Shown: positions 54,160 to 64,000 of the stretch, piece by piece
Position numbering within the stretch: position 1 is the stretch's first letter
Layout: each line of letters starts with the position of its first letter
Origin: Nepenthes gracilis
Lineage: Eukaryota > Streptophyta > Magnoliopsida > Caryophyllales > Nepenthaceae
Direction: 5' to 3'
DNA: 64,000 nt
NCBI GenBank assembly: GCA_033239525.1
Contig: BSYO01000011.1
Span: forward strand, 10,445,973-10,509,972
Made by a program: the position numbers and the translations under genes
Notes under the pieces: generated by a model
Told to the model about the DNA's origin: nothing
What the model saw: the letters and a program-made list of their open reading frames with translations, nothing else
The model's database searches: none

Positions 54160-55430
54160 AAAAAATATATTGATTAAATACAGCAGTAATACCCAGCAAA
54201 AATCAGTGAAATAGTACAACGAATTTCTAGCGCAGGACATGTAACCAACCAGTGGTCAACCTAGTCCAATAGTTATTTTTGGCATCTACCCTATAAATAT
54301 GCCACCAACCACAATTACAAAAAATAATATGATCCCAATCGAACTAGGAAAAAATCACATAAAAAAAGGAGAAGTAACTCTAATGCATTTAAGAGGAGAG
54401 AGAAGAAAGCATTTACTCCAACAAATGCATCTAGCTACCCTGAGACAGAAGTGTCAAACACTCTTTGGAGAAATCAATCGGCCAAGAGCAAACCATTCAT
54501 CCCATCTCTCGAAAAAATGAGCATCTCCTAGAATTTGGATCGCAATGGAAAAATCTTCCAAAGGCTAATCATCTCATATCCCATCAAGCTTGCCAAAGCA
54601 CTCGACCCTTCCATGTCAAACTACCTGACACATGAGACTTGAAACATAATTCATATATAGTTGGTAGCTTTTTAACTCTCTTTCTCTACTCAAATTGATA
54701 TTGAGTTAGATATCAAAAGAAACTTTTTATAAAAAATTTAAATTTTTATTAATTTTATTATTTATAGTGTGCAAGATCAAAGTAATAATATTTAGGCTCA
54801 GATCTCACACAGGATAATCATTGGTCAGAATAGACATCAGATATATATTATTAGTATTATATATGAAAATGATTAGCTAAGCCTAGTGAATGATATGACT
54901 AGTCATCCCATTCTAAAAAGAGAGAAAGAACCAAATGTTCACTCGTGATTCATGGGGTGCCAAAGGCAGCAGTGCCCTTCCCCGAATACACACACATTGG
55001 ACAAGAATCTTCTATATCCCAAAATAAGATGGTCCTAGAAATGGATGCCTTCCTTGGCACAATGATGGCCCACATGGGCAAAATGGACATAACCATTAGG
55101 AGGCTCAACTGGATGGCATAGCCCCAACCAATCAAAGTAAGACCACTAGGTCCTTCAATATTTGCATCGACCTAACATCAAAAATAAAACATAACAACAT
55201 TAGCACAAAAGGTGCTACAAGAAGAACAAAGTCAACGAGAGACAAATAAGTGTGTCGTATAAATAATGCTATCTCAAATGTAGAATTGCCTTGGTAACTA
55301 GTAAACCAAGGGAACCACCAAAAAAAAGCACCCCACATATTGAGATTCTATGGTAGCTAATAACCACAGCTAATACCAACCTTAGAACTATGCTTGACAC
55401 CCACAGATAGGTGTTAATGAATAGGATTGA
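54160..55430. other. Intergenic stretch, no gene seen
   Basis: A TATAAATA word is at 54292-54299. No convincing coding sequence on either strand. Part may belong to the retroelement whose gag relic follows. Confidence 0.4.
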
Positions 55431-55439
55431 GGAACGCAT

Positions 55440-56100
55440 ATGAAGGATTGAGCAGAGGTTCTTCAAAGAACTAAGCCGAGCAAGCAAGGCACCAGTTGGT
55501 GCACTAACCACTTTTACTGATCCCATTTTGGAGTCACTTGTTGAAAAAATTCAAGGCTCTATAGAACAAGCAATACATTAGTACCTCGGATCTTTGAGAC
55601 CTTCTTGATTACTTTCACACTCTTCTAAGATTCTAAAGACTTAGTGATGCATCCCTATGCCAAAGGTTCCGAATGACATTGAAGGGCCGTACTTGAACTT
55701 GGTTCTATTAGCTCCAAACCCAAAGTATTGGCTCCTCTAAGGAGCAATCCCAGAGCTTCTTGTCTCGTTTTGCCTATAATAGAGTACTCGAGAAAGATCC
55801 ATGGCACCTAGTCAACATTAGGCAACATCAGATTGAGAGTTTAAAGGACTATTGCACCCATTTCAGTGCCAAAGCTTGGGTTATCCTAAATTTGGTAGAC
55901 AAGAATAAAAGTTAGGATATTCTACAGCACCCTATAGGGAGGAGAGTTCTACAATGAGGTTATGATGAGACAACCCGCCTCCTATGAAAAGCTAGTGAAT
56001 ATAGTCCGATTTTACATCTTATCAAAAGAGGTGAAGAAGCAAGACTGGCATATCGAACAATTGGAGGCAGACCCGACCACCCCGTAAGATACAATTGTGA
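55440..56100 (+). pseudogene. Tat-like Ty3/gypsy gag relic
   Basis: Plus-strand frames show ALTTFTDPILESLVEK (about 55500-55545). The core EQSQSFLSRFAYNRVLEKDP, NIRQHQIESLKDYCTHFSAK and AWVILNLVDKNKS lies at 55742-55914. Shifted, FYNEVMMRQPASYEKLVNIV then RFYI comes at 55948-56010. This pattern (SFLSRFA..R, IRQ...ESL-DY--HF) is the Retrotrans_gag domain as found in Tat/Athila-type elements. Stops and frame changes are frequent, and no protease or pol follows. Confidence 0.62.
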
Positions 56101-56560
56101 AGGGAGCTCATGAGAAGGATCATGTGACCCCTAACCCATGAGGTCTTCAACCAAGGATTTGCCATAATACCAAAATATGATGCTTTTTAATGAAATGCGT
56201 ATCAATATCCTGATATAGATCCAAAATTAGTAGCCTCTGAAGTAGTTCAAACTTATGGGTCATCATAACTCAACTGACTAGTCCAAATGTTACCACTTTC
56301 ATTGATGACCAAGACATAACACACAAGATCATAGGAACCTCCAAAGATAAATCAAGGCCCTCATCAAGAGGGGTTGTTGAAAAAGTTCATCCGGGGCGAT
56401 CAACACCCACCTCTAACCAGGATTGGAGTGCTGAAATTTCAACTACTTCATGACTAAGTTATTAGCAGCATTGTCAATATGATAAAATCCCAACTAGGAA
56501 GAGAAGAATAAGCTAGGAGCAAGAGGAGCCAGCATTGAGTGGTAGGGTATCACTTTTGGC

Positions 56561-56777
56561 TGTAATGATCATGTAATATTTCGGATATCATTTTAATTAT
56601 TTTAATATTAATTATAATTTTGAATATTTCGGACGTGGTAAAAATAAATTAAAATATTATAAAATTTTGAGGAATGATCGGAATTTTGGAATGGGGCCCT
56701 AGAGTACACTCATATTGTTGTCTGAATACTGAATTTGATTTTAGAATTAAAAAAAGAAAAAATACAAAAATATAATA

Positions 56778-56816
<39 letters not shown>

Positions 56817-58244
56817 TAAATAAATAACAAAATAAAAAGAAAAAAAAGAAAGAAGTGAAAAAGGGGATAGGGGAGAGAGGGGGAGAAGAGGAAGAGAGAT
56901 GGTCCGTGGGGGCTAGGGTTTTGTGCAGAAGGAGGAGGAGGAGAAGGAGAGAGACTGCAACGTAACGGCGTCGGCACCGGCGGGGTGATGCAGGGGAGGC
57001 CAGCAACGGCCACGTGAGGCGGTGCGGTGGTGGAGCGGCAACAGAGGAGCGATGGCAGCGTGCGGCAGCAACCGACGCGGAGAGGAGAGAGAAAGTCATG
57101 CCAGCAGGAGAGAGAATGTTCTATTCGGGTGTTTCGAGACATCTTTTCTTCAGATTTGTAGAGTATAATGTTAAGGCAAGTATCATCTACCTCTATCCTT
57201 GGTCTGATTTAATTTCTAATATATTTTGACCACTGTTAATGATTTTATTAACATATATTTATTTTTATATACATCCAATTTATTAATTATGTACATGCAT
57301 GTATGTTTTATCAGTTGTGAGGTGGTTTTATACTAGTATTTATGATTTAGAGAACTTTTGAATAGCCGGACGGTATACATGTATATTTGTGTATCCATAT
57401 GTTGTGGAACCATGAATTAGGTCGTGCGTCGGTCCATACGTACGCTATCGGGGGCTGGTTCACTATGGGACCATGGCGGTCAAAACCTAAGGGGTTGTTA
57501 TGTGTGATCCAATGCATAAGATATTGATACCACTCCCAATGAGGAGGCTTAGTCCTGACGGGAACGTATATAATGTGGCCCCCTTTTGCCAGCAGGAAGG
57601 TTGAGGCATTTAATAGTTGATTTGCCCCACTGTATATTTAAATGAGAACCATCGTAAGAAATTGACGGAAAACTAATATATTCGGACGTTCTAAGATATA
57701 ACTAAAATTTGATATTGCACCCAAAATCGCGAGTAGTAAAATATCATAAGTTTCTAATCTATGAGAGATAGAATACATGGATAGTCATGAGCTACTGGCC
57801 TAAACCGTAGCTGAGCCTTGAGCTACTGGCTTAAATTGCAGCCAATATAGCTGTGATTATCGGATAATGGTAACCATTCCACAAGTTGGTATTATTTATC
57901 TTTGATTCTCCGATTTTATGCATACTTCATATTTCTGCATGTATTTGGGTGAACTATAATTCAAAATACGTGGTGTTGCCCACTAATGGGCAATAGGAAT
58001 GTCTCGTACGTACTGATGTGTTAAGCTTCGGAATATGTTTTATATTTATATATTTTGGCTCCGGTATTTCATTTGATTTCAGTATATGATATATCAGATT
58101 TGCATTTGGACAAGGTATGTGTCCCACACGGATATGGTGACATCGCGATTATGTTATGTGACCTTGGATCATATAAAATGATATCGTTTATGAGATTTAA
58201 TTAGAACGTTATTTATTATGATTATATCCCGAATGGACTGTTTG
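56561..58244 (+). mobile_element. Probable LTR block in plus orientation, truncated
   Basis: It starts TGTAATGATCATGTAATATTT. It then shows the layout of the minus-strand LTR at 58245-61551: an (AAT)n tract (56763-56813), a purine-rich stretch (56816-56960), CTAGGGTTTTGTG with GGCGGCGG-type sequence (56910-57030), and TAAGGCAAGTATCAT (57172). It ends where that other LTR begins. No partner LTR is in the window. The ORFs over it are compositional. Confidence 0.45.
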
Positions 58245-61200
58245 TGTAGCCACCCGAGCTCGGATCCCCGAACCCGACCCGGACCGTTACGGTAAAAGTC
58301 TCAAATCATTCCAAATTTTAAAAATTACACATCATTAATTAACTCAACATCATCAAAATATCATCAATGATCCTCATAAATGTATCATAAATTAAACATC
58401 CATATTAGCAATAATAATAACTTTAATAAATGACATCGATATCCCAAAATATCAATTCTCATAAAAAAAATCTAACACAAGTTGAACAATAACTAAATCA
58501 AAATCTTAAATCCCCATTCGGAGAACCTCGAACTCTGATATCACCTCTATCTGGTGGCTACCCAAAAGTCACGTGATCTCCTTGATTCTAATATCAACCT
58601 GTCTAATTTGGAGCCAATAAAACACAAGAGTCAGCCGAATGCCCAATAAGTAAACATAATCAACAATAGATGAGTACAATTAAGCATCCCGAAAATAAAA
58701 TAATAAATAAAATCAATAATAGCATGTCATCGATCAATCATTGTCCGAAACTCAATAACATGTCATGTCTACAACTCGAAGGCCACGTGAACAACTAAGT
58801 ATCAAGGAAACAACATGGATTTCGTCAAATCCGATCATCAGCTCAATACGATGTCACAACTGTATGAACGAAAGCAGTCTTTAGGGACCTTATTCTACCA
58901 TAGTGGACCAAAGGCCACGTATTTATGCCCCTGATGGCTGAGTGAGTACCATGAGGTTACCTGGTACCCATGATATCCTCACTACTCCTACAATCCTTCC
59001 AAAGGCTGTACACGTAACATACTCATACCATCTCCGATACCCCTCGCCAATGATATCCCATACATTATCCTTTACGATGGTCCCTAAGTTATAAGCATCC
59101 ATTTCAACTAACTGTACAAGATAACAAAAATCTGAATATCAACTCAATTTGATGTTACCACTGTACGAGATAATAAGAATCTCCCTGGACCTTATTCTAC
59201 CATAGTGAACCAAAGGCCGTGTATTTACGCCCCCAATGGTTGGGTAATACAACGAGGTCATCCATGGTATCACCACTACCCCTACAGTCCTCTCAGAGGC
59301 TTTACCCGTAGTATACTCATACCATTTCCGATACCCCTCACTAACAATATCCCAGATATCATTCTCTATGATCGTCACTAGGTTATAAGCATCCCTTCTC
59401 AATATCAATGACCTCAACCTCCGGAATGGAATCAGTATTAGAAAAGTATAGACTACTCTACGGTCCCACAGACTCTTATACGCCCAGATACCATAGAGTC
59501 TTCGTACACCCTCATTTACTTATCCATAAAGTACCAATAAAATATACACACACACTCATAGCCAACACAAAGATTGATCGCCACGGGATAGGGGAGAATC
59601 CAAGTAAATATCAGAAATTCGGCCAACCATATATATATATATATATATATATATTTTATCGGCCCTCCCAACGTGTTGAATCTCACAATTTTATCGTTAT
59701 TGTACTACCCTGCGATTCTCATCTTATTTAATTATCTCAATTAATTCCACAAAATCCACCTGAAATAATAATTACTGATAACTTTCTCTTCAATTACTTT
59801 ATACTTTCAATGTGTGTATATATATACATCACTTACTTTCAAACACACACACACACATATATATATAAACCTATATACACACCCCCATAAAGCAGCAACA
59901 CTGCCAGCAGACACAAGCCTTCACACACACACACCCACACCCACACCCTGACACGGCGACAACCCTTCTAGCAGCCCAGGCCACACGTACGCCCAGCAGC
60001 TTCCTCCTTCGAACATCTCATCGCTTCACAAGGCTTCACAACAGCACTGCATAACCACCCCCAGCAGTACTCTCACCAATACACCACCGCACATCTACAC
60101 ACAACCACACACACGCAGATATACATATATATATTTACACATATATGTTTATACATAAATGTACACGCAGATACATACACGTATATACACATACACAATA
60201 CACAATAAATATATGCATATAATCTGCCAGTATACACTGCCATACGCCGCCCACACACCGTGCACAGTGCCGACCTCCACCTGCACAACGCCGGCAACAA
60301 TCAACCAACAGAGCATGGAGCTCTGTTTTCTCACCATTTTAGCCGAGCACGAAGAACAGAGCATGAGGCTCTACTCTTTTCACCCATTTCGACTTCCCAC
60401 AATTAACCATGAAAATCTCAAATTTTCATAATTCAACAGGAAACGCCACAATTATACAGCATAAATAACATTATTTCCCGAACCTCATACTTGCGTAATC
60501 CCCTCGAACAAATCCTCTACTGTTCAAAGCCAATGCTCTGCTCAACCGATTTCCATTTACAACAGAAATACAGTCGGTTTCCAAAAATCATCGTATGATA
60601 ATAAGAAGATTAGCATCAACAATTAGAAAGAAACGATTTACTGACAGAAATTAGAAATTATACTTGCAATGAAGGAAGAAGTAAAATAATCAGGATTCAT
60701 TTGCAATTAGAGGAGAAATCACAGTAAAAGGATTTCACTTGCCTGAACTGTAATACGGCTAGGGTTTTGTGGCAGTGGCAGTGGTGGCGACGGCAGCCAA
60801 AACCTACGACGGCGGTGTTGATTACTGACGTGATGGCGGCTTCAAAATTTACGGCAACACTCCCTCCGGCTGCTTTGGCTCGGCCATAGCTTTCCCCCCT
60901 CTCTTCCCTAATTCTAAACCCCCTTAAATAATGGGAACACCGGTTAGGGTTTCCACTGAAACCTTCCTCCTTTGCTGCGCCACTCTTCTCTCTCTCTCTC
61001 TCTCTCTTCTCCTCTCCTTCCTTTCTTCTTCCTTTCTTTCTTTTTTCTTTTTCTTTTCTTTCATTTTTCTTCCTTTCCTTCCTCTTTCCTTTTCTTTTTT
61101 CCTCCGTCTAAATACTATTATTATTATTATTATTATTATTTATTAATTAATATTATATTAATATATATATATATATAATTATTTATCATTATTTATTATT

Positions 61201-61551
61201 TTATTATTATCACTCACTATAATTAATAATATTTATTATTATTTATATTTATTACTGTTATTAAAGATATTAATTATCTCATCACCCTTACCATAATATT
61301 TAAATTTTTAATTAATTATATATTTATTTATTTATTTATTTTATTTTCAGTCAATAAATTTTGATACACTAAGATTATCTAATATTAATTCATTAAGGTT
61401 GGTTTGTAATTAATTTAATCTAACTCACTAACTAGTCTAAATTTAAGTAATAGTCTAATTATTTAAACCTAAAAGTAATTAAAAATAATTATTAAAACTT
61501 TATTTATCAATTTTATTTTCTTAAGATAATAAAAATATTTGGAACATTACA
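58245..61551 (-). mobile_element. Element G: 3' LTR, 3.3 kb
   Basis: The left end TGTAGCCACCCGAGCTCG matches the left end of the second LTR at 63757 (TGTAATGACCCGAGCTCG). Over about 240 nt the two are nearly the same (AAAATTACACATCATTAATTAAC and so on). The right end ACATTACA is followed by a polypurine tract. It contains (CA/TA)n tracts (59630-59655, 59840-60200), (CT)n (60987-61010), (ATT)n (61117-61142) and a promoter-like TAGGGTTT zone (60750). The ORFs are shadows. Confidence 0.85.
58846..59396. repeat. Tandem duplication of about 300 bp inside LTR G
   Basis: ACCTTATTCTACCATAGTG occurs at 58887 and 59189. CATACTCATACCAT-TCCGATACCCCTC occurs at about 59018 and 59318, and AAGCATCC ends both units (59094 and 59388). 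The two units differ by scattered substitutions. Confidence 0.8.
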
Positions 61552-61570
61552 ATCTTCCCCCCTTAAAAGA
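61552..61570 (-). other. Polypurine tract of element G
   Basis: The minus strand reads AAGGGGGGAAGAT directly before TGTAATGTTCC. A CGAGGACAAAA word follows the tract, as in other Tekay-like elements. Confidence 0.8.
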
Positions 61571-63740
61571 TTTTTGTCCTCGAAAATTAACACACTCATC
61601 GGACATTTTATCTCTAAATTTTTCTTCTAATTCTTTCGCGCATATATATATATATATATATTTATTTATTTATCAAGTCCTAAATTAGTTTAAACCCATA
61701 TCCTGACAAATCTAAAAAATTAAATCCTGTACATACTATTTTCATTTTGTCCATACAATTTTCTCTAGGACATTGCAGTTCCATCTTAGTCTTAGGTTAA
61801 TTGATTTTATATTAATACTCAGCACATCGTATTTTGTATTGCTTATTTTGAAGTCATTGCCGGTAGATATTTGATACTAGTTGTTACTTTTTTTTCTCAT
61901 TTATTTTATTACTATTATTTTTATTTTTTCATATGTCATATTAATTCTATATATTTATAGGATAAAAATTAATTTTTTTTATAATTACAAAGTTAATGGA
62001 CAATTTATAATATTGGAAAAAATTCATCCTGACATTTAAAGGAACGATTTAAACAAAAAAGGTCGGGGTATTATATTCAAAGTTGAATAAAAAGTCATAT
62101 GAAAAATTCTAGTTAGATATTACAGTGAGTATGATAGAAGGTTGAATAATACTGAATTAAGAATGTCAAATTTTAAAATTCAGCATAGTGCATGAAGTAT
62201 CAAAATAATTTATCAAAGGGTACTAGTGATAATGATAAACTTGATAGCACATATACAATAATAAGAGAAAAGATAGAGATAACCAAGTACTCGTTAGAAG
62301 GGGATATCTGATACTACAATGACGAAGACATGTGGGAGAAAGGAACCAAGGAATCCCAGCCCCAATGTTTTTTTTTTTTTCTAATGGAACTTTAATATTA
62401 AATTGAACACTCATTAAGTGTACTAAAAATTTAAATTGTATCATCATTTTATTATAATATTCAATTCAAGCCTATTGATAAATATTTTCCTTTAAATACC
62501 AATATCGGTTTTCAAACTCAAGTTAAGATATACTTTCCTATATGAGTCAATTTCCCTAATTTGTCCACTGTAACTATTTAAAACAAATGCCACTTTCTCC
62601 CTACATGAACATTTTAGAACGTCATTTCTTCAACAAACAACTCTCATGCGTTAAATTCTTCCAGGGTAAATAATTTGGCTTGATGACGATGTAATACGAT
62701 TGTCATTTCAATTGCAACCTTAACTCTTTAAGTTCCATCGGTGCCATCCCATGAGGTCTTTGGAGATCGATGCGATTATTCCAGTTAGCTTGATCAAGAA
62801 GTTGATCTTCTATACGGTGTTTATACCAACAATATGGTCGTAACGCATTTGGGAATCTTTTGAGTTGATAATAACACCTCTATTTGATAATTCATCCCAC
62901 TCCGATGTACATGTGAGAGCCCTAAATCTTCCAAGAGTATACGGCTGGCGTGCCACACTACAACAGTCGGAGTCGAAACTCTCTTGATTGGGAATAGTGG
63001 AAGTTCTACTTGACTCTACGATTATCGTCGGTCGAACGGAGTTGGTTTCTTCTTCTTTGGCATACAACAATGCACGACGCATTGTCCCAAGTTACAAAGA
63101 ACCCGCTAATCTTTTGTCGCTTATCCATTAAGAAAAAAAAGGTGATGGTCCGATCTTGAAATCTGCAGCAATAGGTTTTTGGTGGTCCTCTTTTTTCAAA
63201 TAGCTGAACGATAGAAATTTACGCATTCACCGCCTAAGATTCACAAGTCAAGATGTTGAGAGCGTGTGCCGTGGGATGAGTTACTTCGTATGAATGCCAT
63301 TATAAGTTTTATAGGAGTCTCCTGTACTCGTATTTTATTGTCTCGACAACCTCTAAGATGAGAGAATTTTGAACCTAACCAATATTAATACTCTAGCCTA
63401 CCAATTTTCTCCTGATCCCAAAATATCCTAGACCCTAAACCCAAAATATAAGATAAATTTCACGTCACAAAATCACCAACGATTTTCTAAGTCCTCAAAA
63501 AAAAAAAAATACTATAAAATTCTCTTAAACTCAAAACGATTACTAATATCTCAAGTTCTCGAACAACTTAGTGAATCAAAATTTCCAAAATATCAAGCCC
63601 CAAAATTCCTCTAAAATACATACTATTCTTCACTTCGACTTACAAAACAAATTCAAGTCCTCAAATATCATTGATTTGCCTAACATCCTCATCCATTATC
63701 AATTTCAAAAATTATCAAGTATTCACACAGAACCTTAATT
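61571..63740 (-). pseudogene. Element G: gutted internal region with an RT-linker relic
   Basis: Only about 2.2 kb separates the LTRs, where an intact element has 5 kb or more. One recognisable piece is GMAPMELKELRLQLK on the minus strand (62703-62750), preceded by RPH: the RMAP-ELKELK motif just before the RT fingers. The ORF at 62810-63082 (90 residues) matches nothing known. The rest is AT-rich. The element is a deletion derivative that cannot code for its own enzymes. Confidence 0.7.
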
Positions 63741-63751
63741 CGCTGATACCA
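63741..63751 (-). other. Primer-binding site of element G
   Basis: The minus strand reads TGGTATCAGCG five bases after the LTR end. It is a one-base variant of the methionine-tRNA site TGGTATCAGAG. Confidence 0.75.
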
Positions 63752-63756
63752 TTAAT

Positions 63757-64000
63757 TGTAATGACCCGAGCTCGAATCCCCGAACCAGACCTAGACCATC
63801 ACGGTAAAAGTCTTGAATCATCCTAAATTTTAAAAATTACACATCATTAATTAACTCAACATCATCAAAAGATCATCAATGATCCTCATAAATGCATCAT
63901 AAATTAAACATCTATATTAGCAATAATAATAACTTCAATAAATGACATTGATGTCCCAAAATATCAATTCTCATAAAAAAATCTAGCACAAGTCGAATAA
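63757..64000 (-). mobile_element. Element G: start of the 5' LTR, cut by the window end
   Basis: It begins TGTAATGACCCGAGCTCG and stays colinear with 58245-58488 to the end of the window. It includes CATCATCAAAA-ATCATCAATGATCC and AATAACTT(C/T)AATAAATGACAT. Confidence 0.88.

Noticed and set aside
56710..57142. Proline/alanine/serine-rich ORFs on the minus strand
   Set aside because: They come from the (AAT)n, GA-rich and GGCGG-rich zones of an LTR-like block, with no conserved domain.
60073..60431. Cysteine/tyrosine/valine-rich ORFs resembling small secreted proteins
   Set aside because: They arise from (CA/TA)n microsatellites in LTR G, and both strands are open for the same reason.

Overview
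This is nuclear DNA of a flowering plant, most likely a woody eudicot, although no single base pattern names the species. The evidence is: LTR retrotransposons of the plant Ty3/gypsy (Tekay/Del-like and Reina-like chromoviruses, a Tat-like gag) and Ty1/copia (SIRE/Maximus-like) lineages; tRNA-Met-type primer sites; AT-rich spacers with many (AAT)n tracts; and one spliced gene of a small plant-specific protein family. Almost the whole window is nested, decayed transposon sequence. I saw no rRNA gene, no functional tRNA gene and no CRISPR array.

Layout. 1-10.6 kb: two Tekay-like pol relics (A and B) on the minus strand; the LTR of B is inserted in the reverse transcriptase of A, and that LTR itself carries a 2.3-kb poly(A) retroposon. 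11.3-14.1 kb: a Reina-like element with its short 3' LTR, cut off inside reverse transcriptase. 14.1-18.9 kb: a badly decayed plus-strand Ty1/copia element. 18.9-45.2 kb: one large nest. A SIRE-like copia element on the minus strand (3' LTR 19379-24704, 5' LTR 41292 to about 45240) was hit by a complete Tekay-like element (26266-35517, with 5-bp target duplication CAAAA), by a gypsy LTR (41579-44464) and by several poly(A) retroposons inside its 3' LTR. 42.9-47.4 kb: two colinear patchwork copies offset by about 2.2 kb, probably partly an assembly artefact. 47.2-49.9 kb: a 2.7-kb retroposon with a tRNA-like 5' head. 50.8-53.4 kb: the only intact host gene, three exons encoding 94 residues. 53.4-64 kb: intergenic DNA, a Tat-like gag relic, one LTR-like block, and an LTR pair (58245-61551 and 63757 to the window end) around a gutted 2.2-kb interior.

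The most interesting signal is a family of poly(A)-ended retroposons (at least ten tails at 3.8, 9.9, 16.6, 20.5, 20.8, 21.7, 23.9, 24.0, 46.6 and 47.2 kb). Their bodies differ, but they share a 3' tail of about 120 nt that contains a hairpin. The arms of the hairpin differ between copies in a compensating way. Several copies have 13-18-nt target duplications, and three can be compared with an empty site in the paralogous LTR or duplicate copy. This is the pattern expected of elements copied by a LINE-type reverse transcriptase that recognises an RNA stem-loop.

The transposon proteins do not form a working set: every pol reading frame shown here is broken by stops, frameshifts or insertions. 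The host gene has a TATA box, a palindromic G-box, canonical splice sites and a poly(A) signal, and looks functional.
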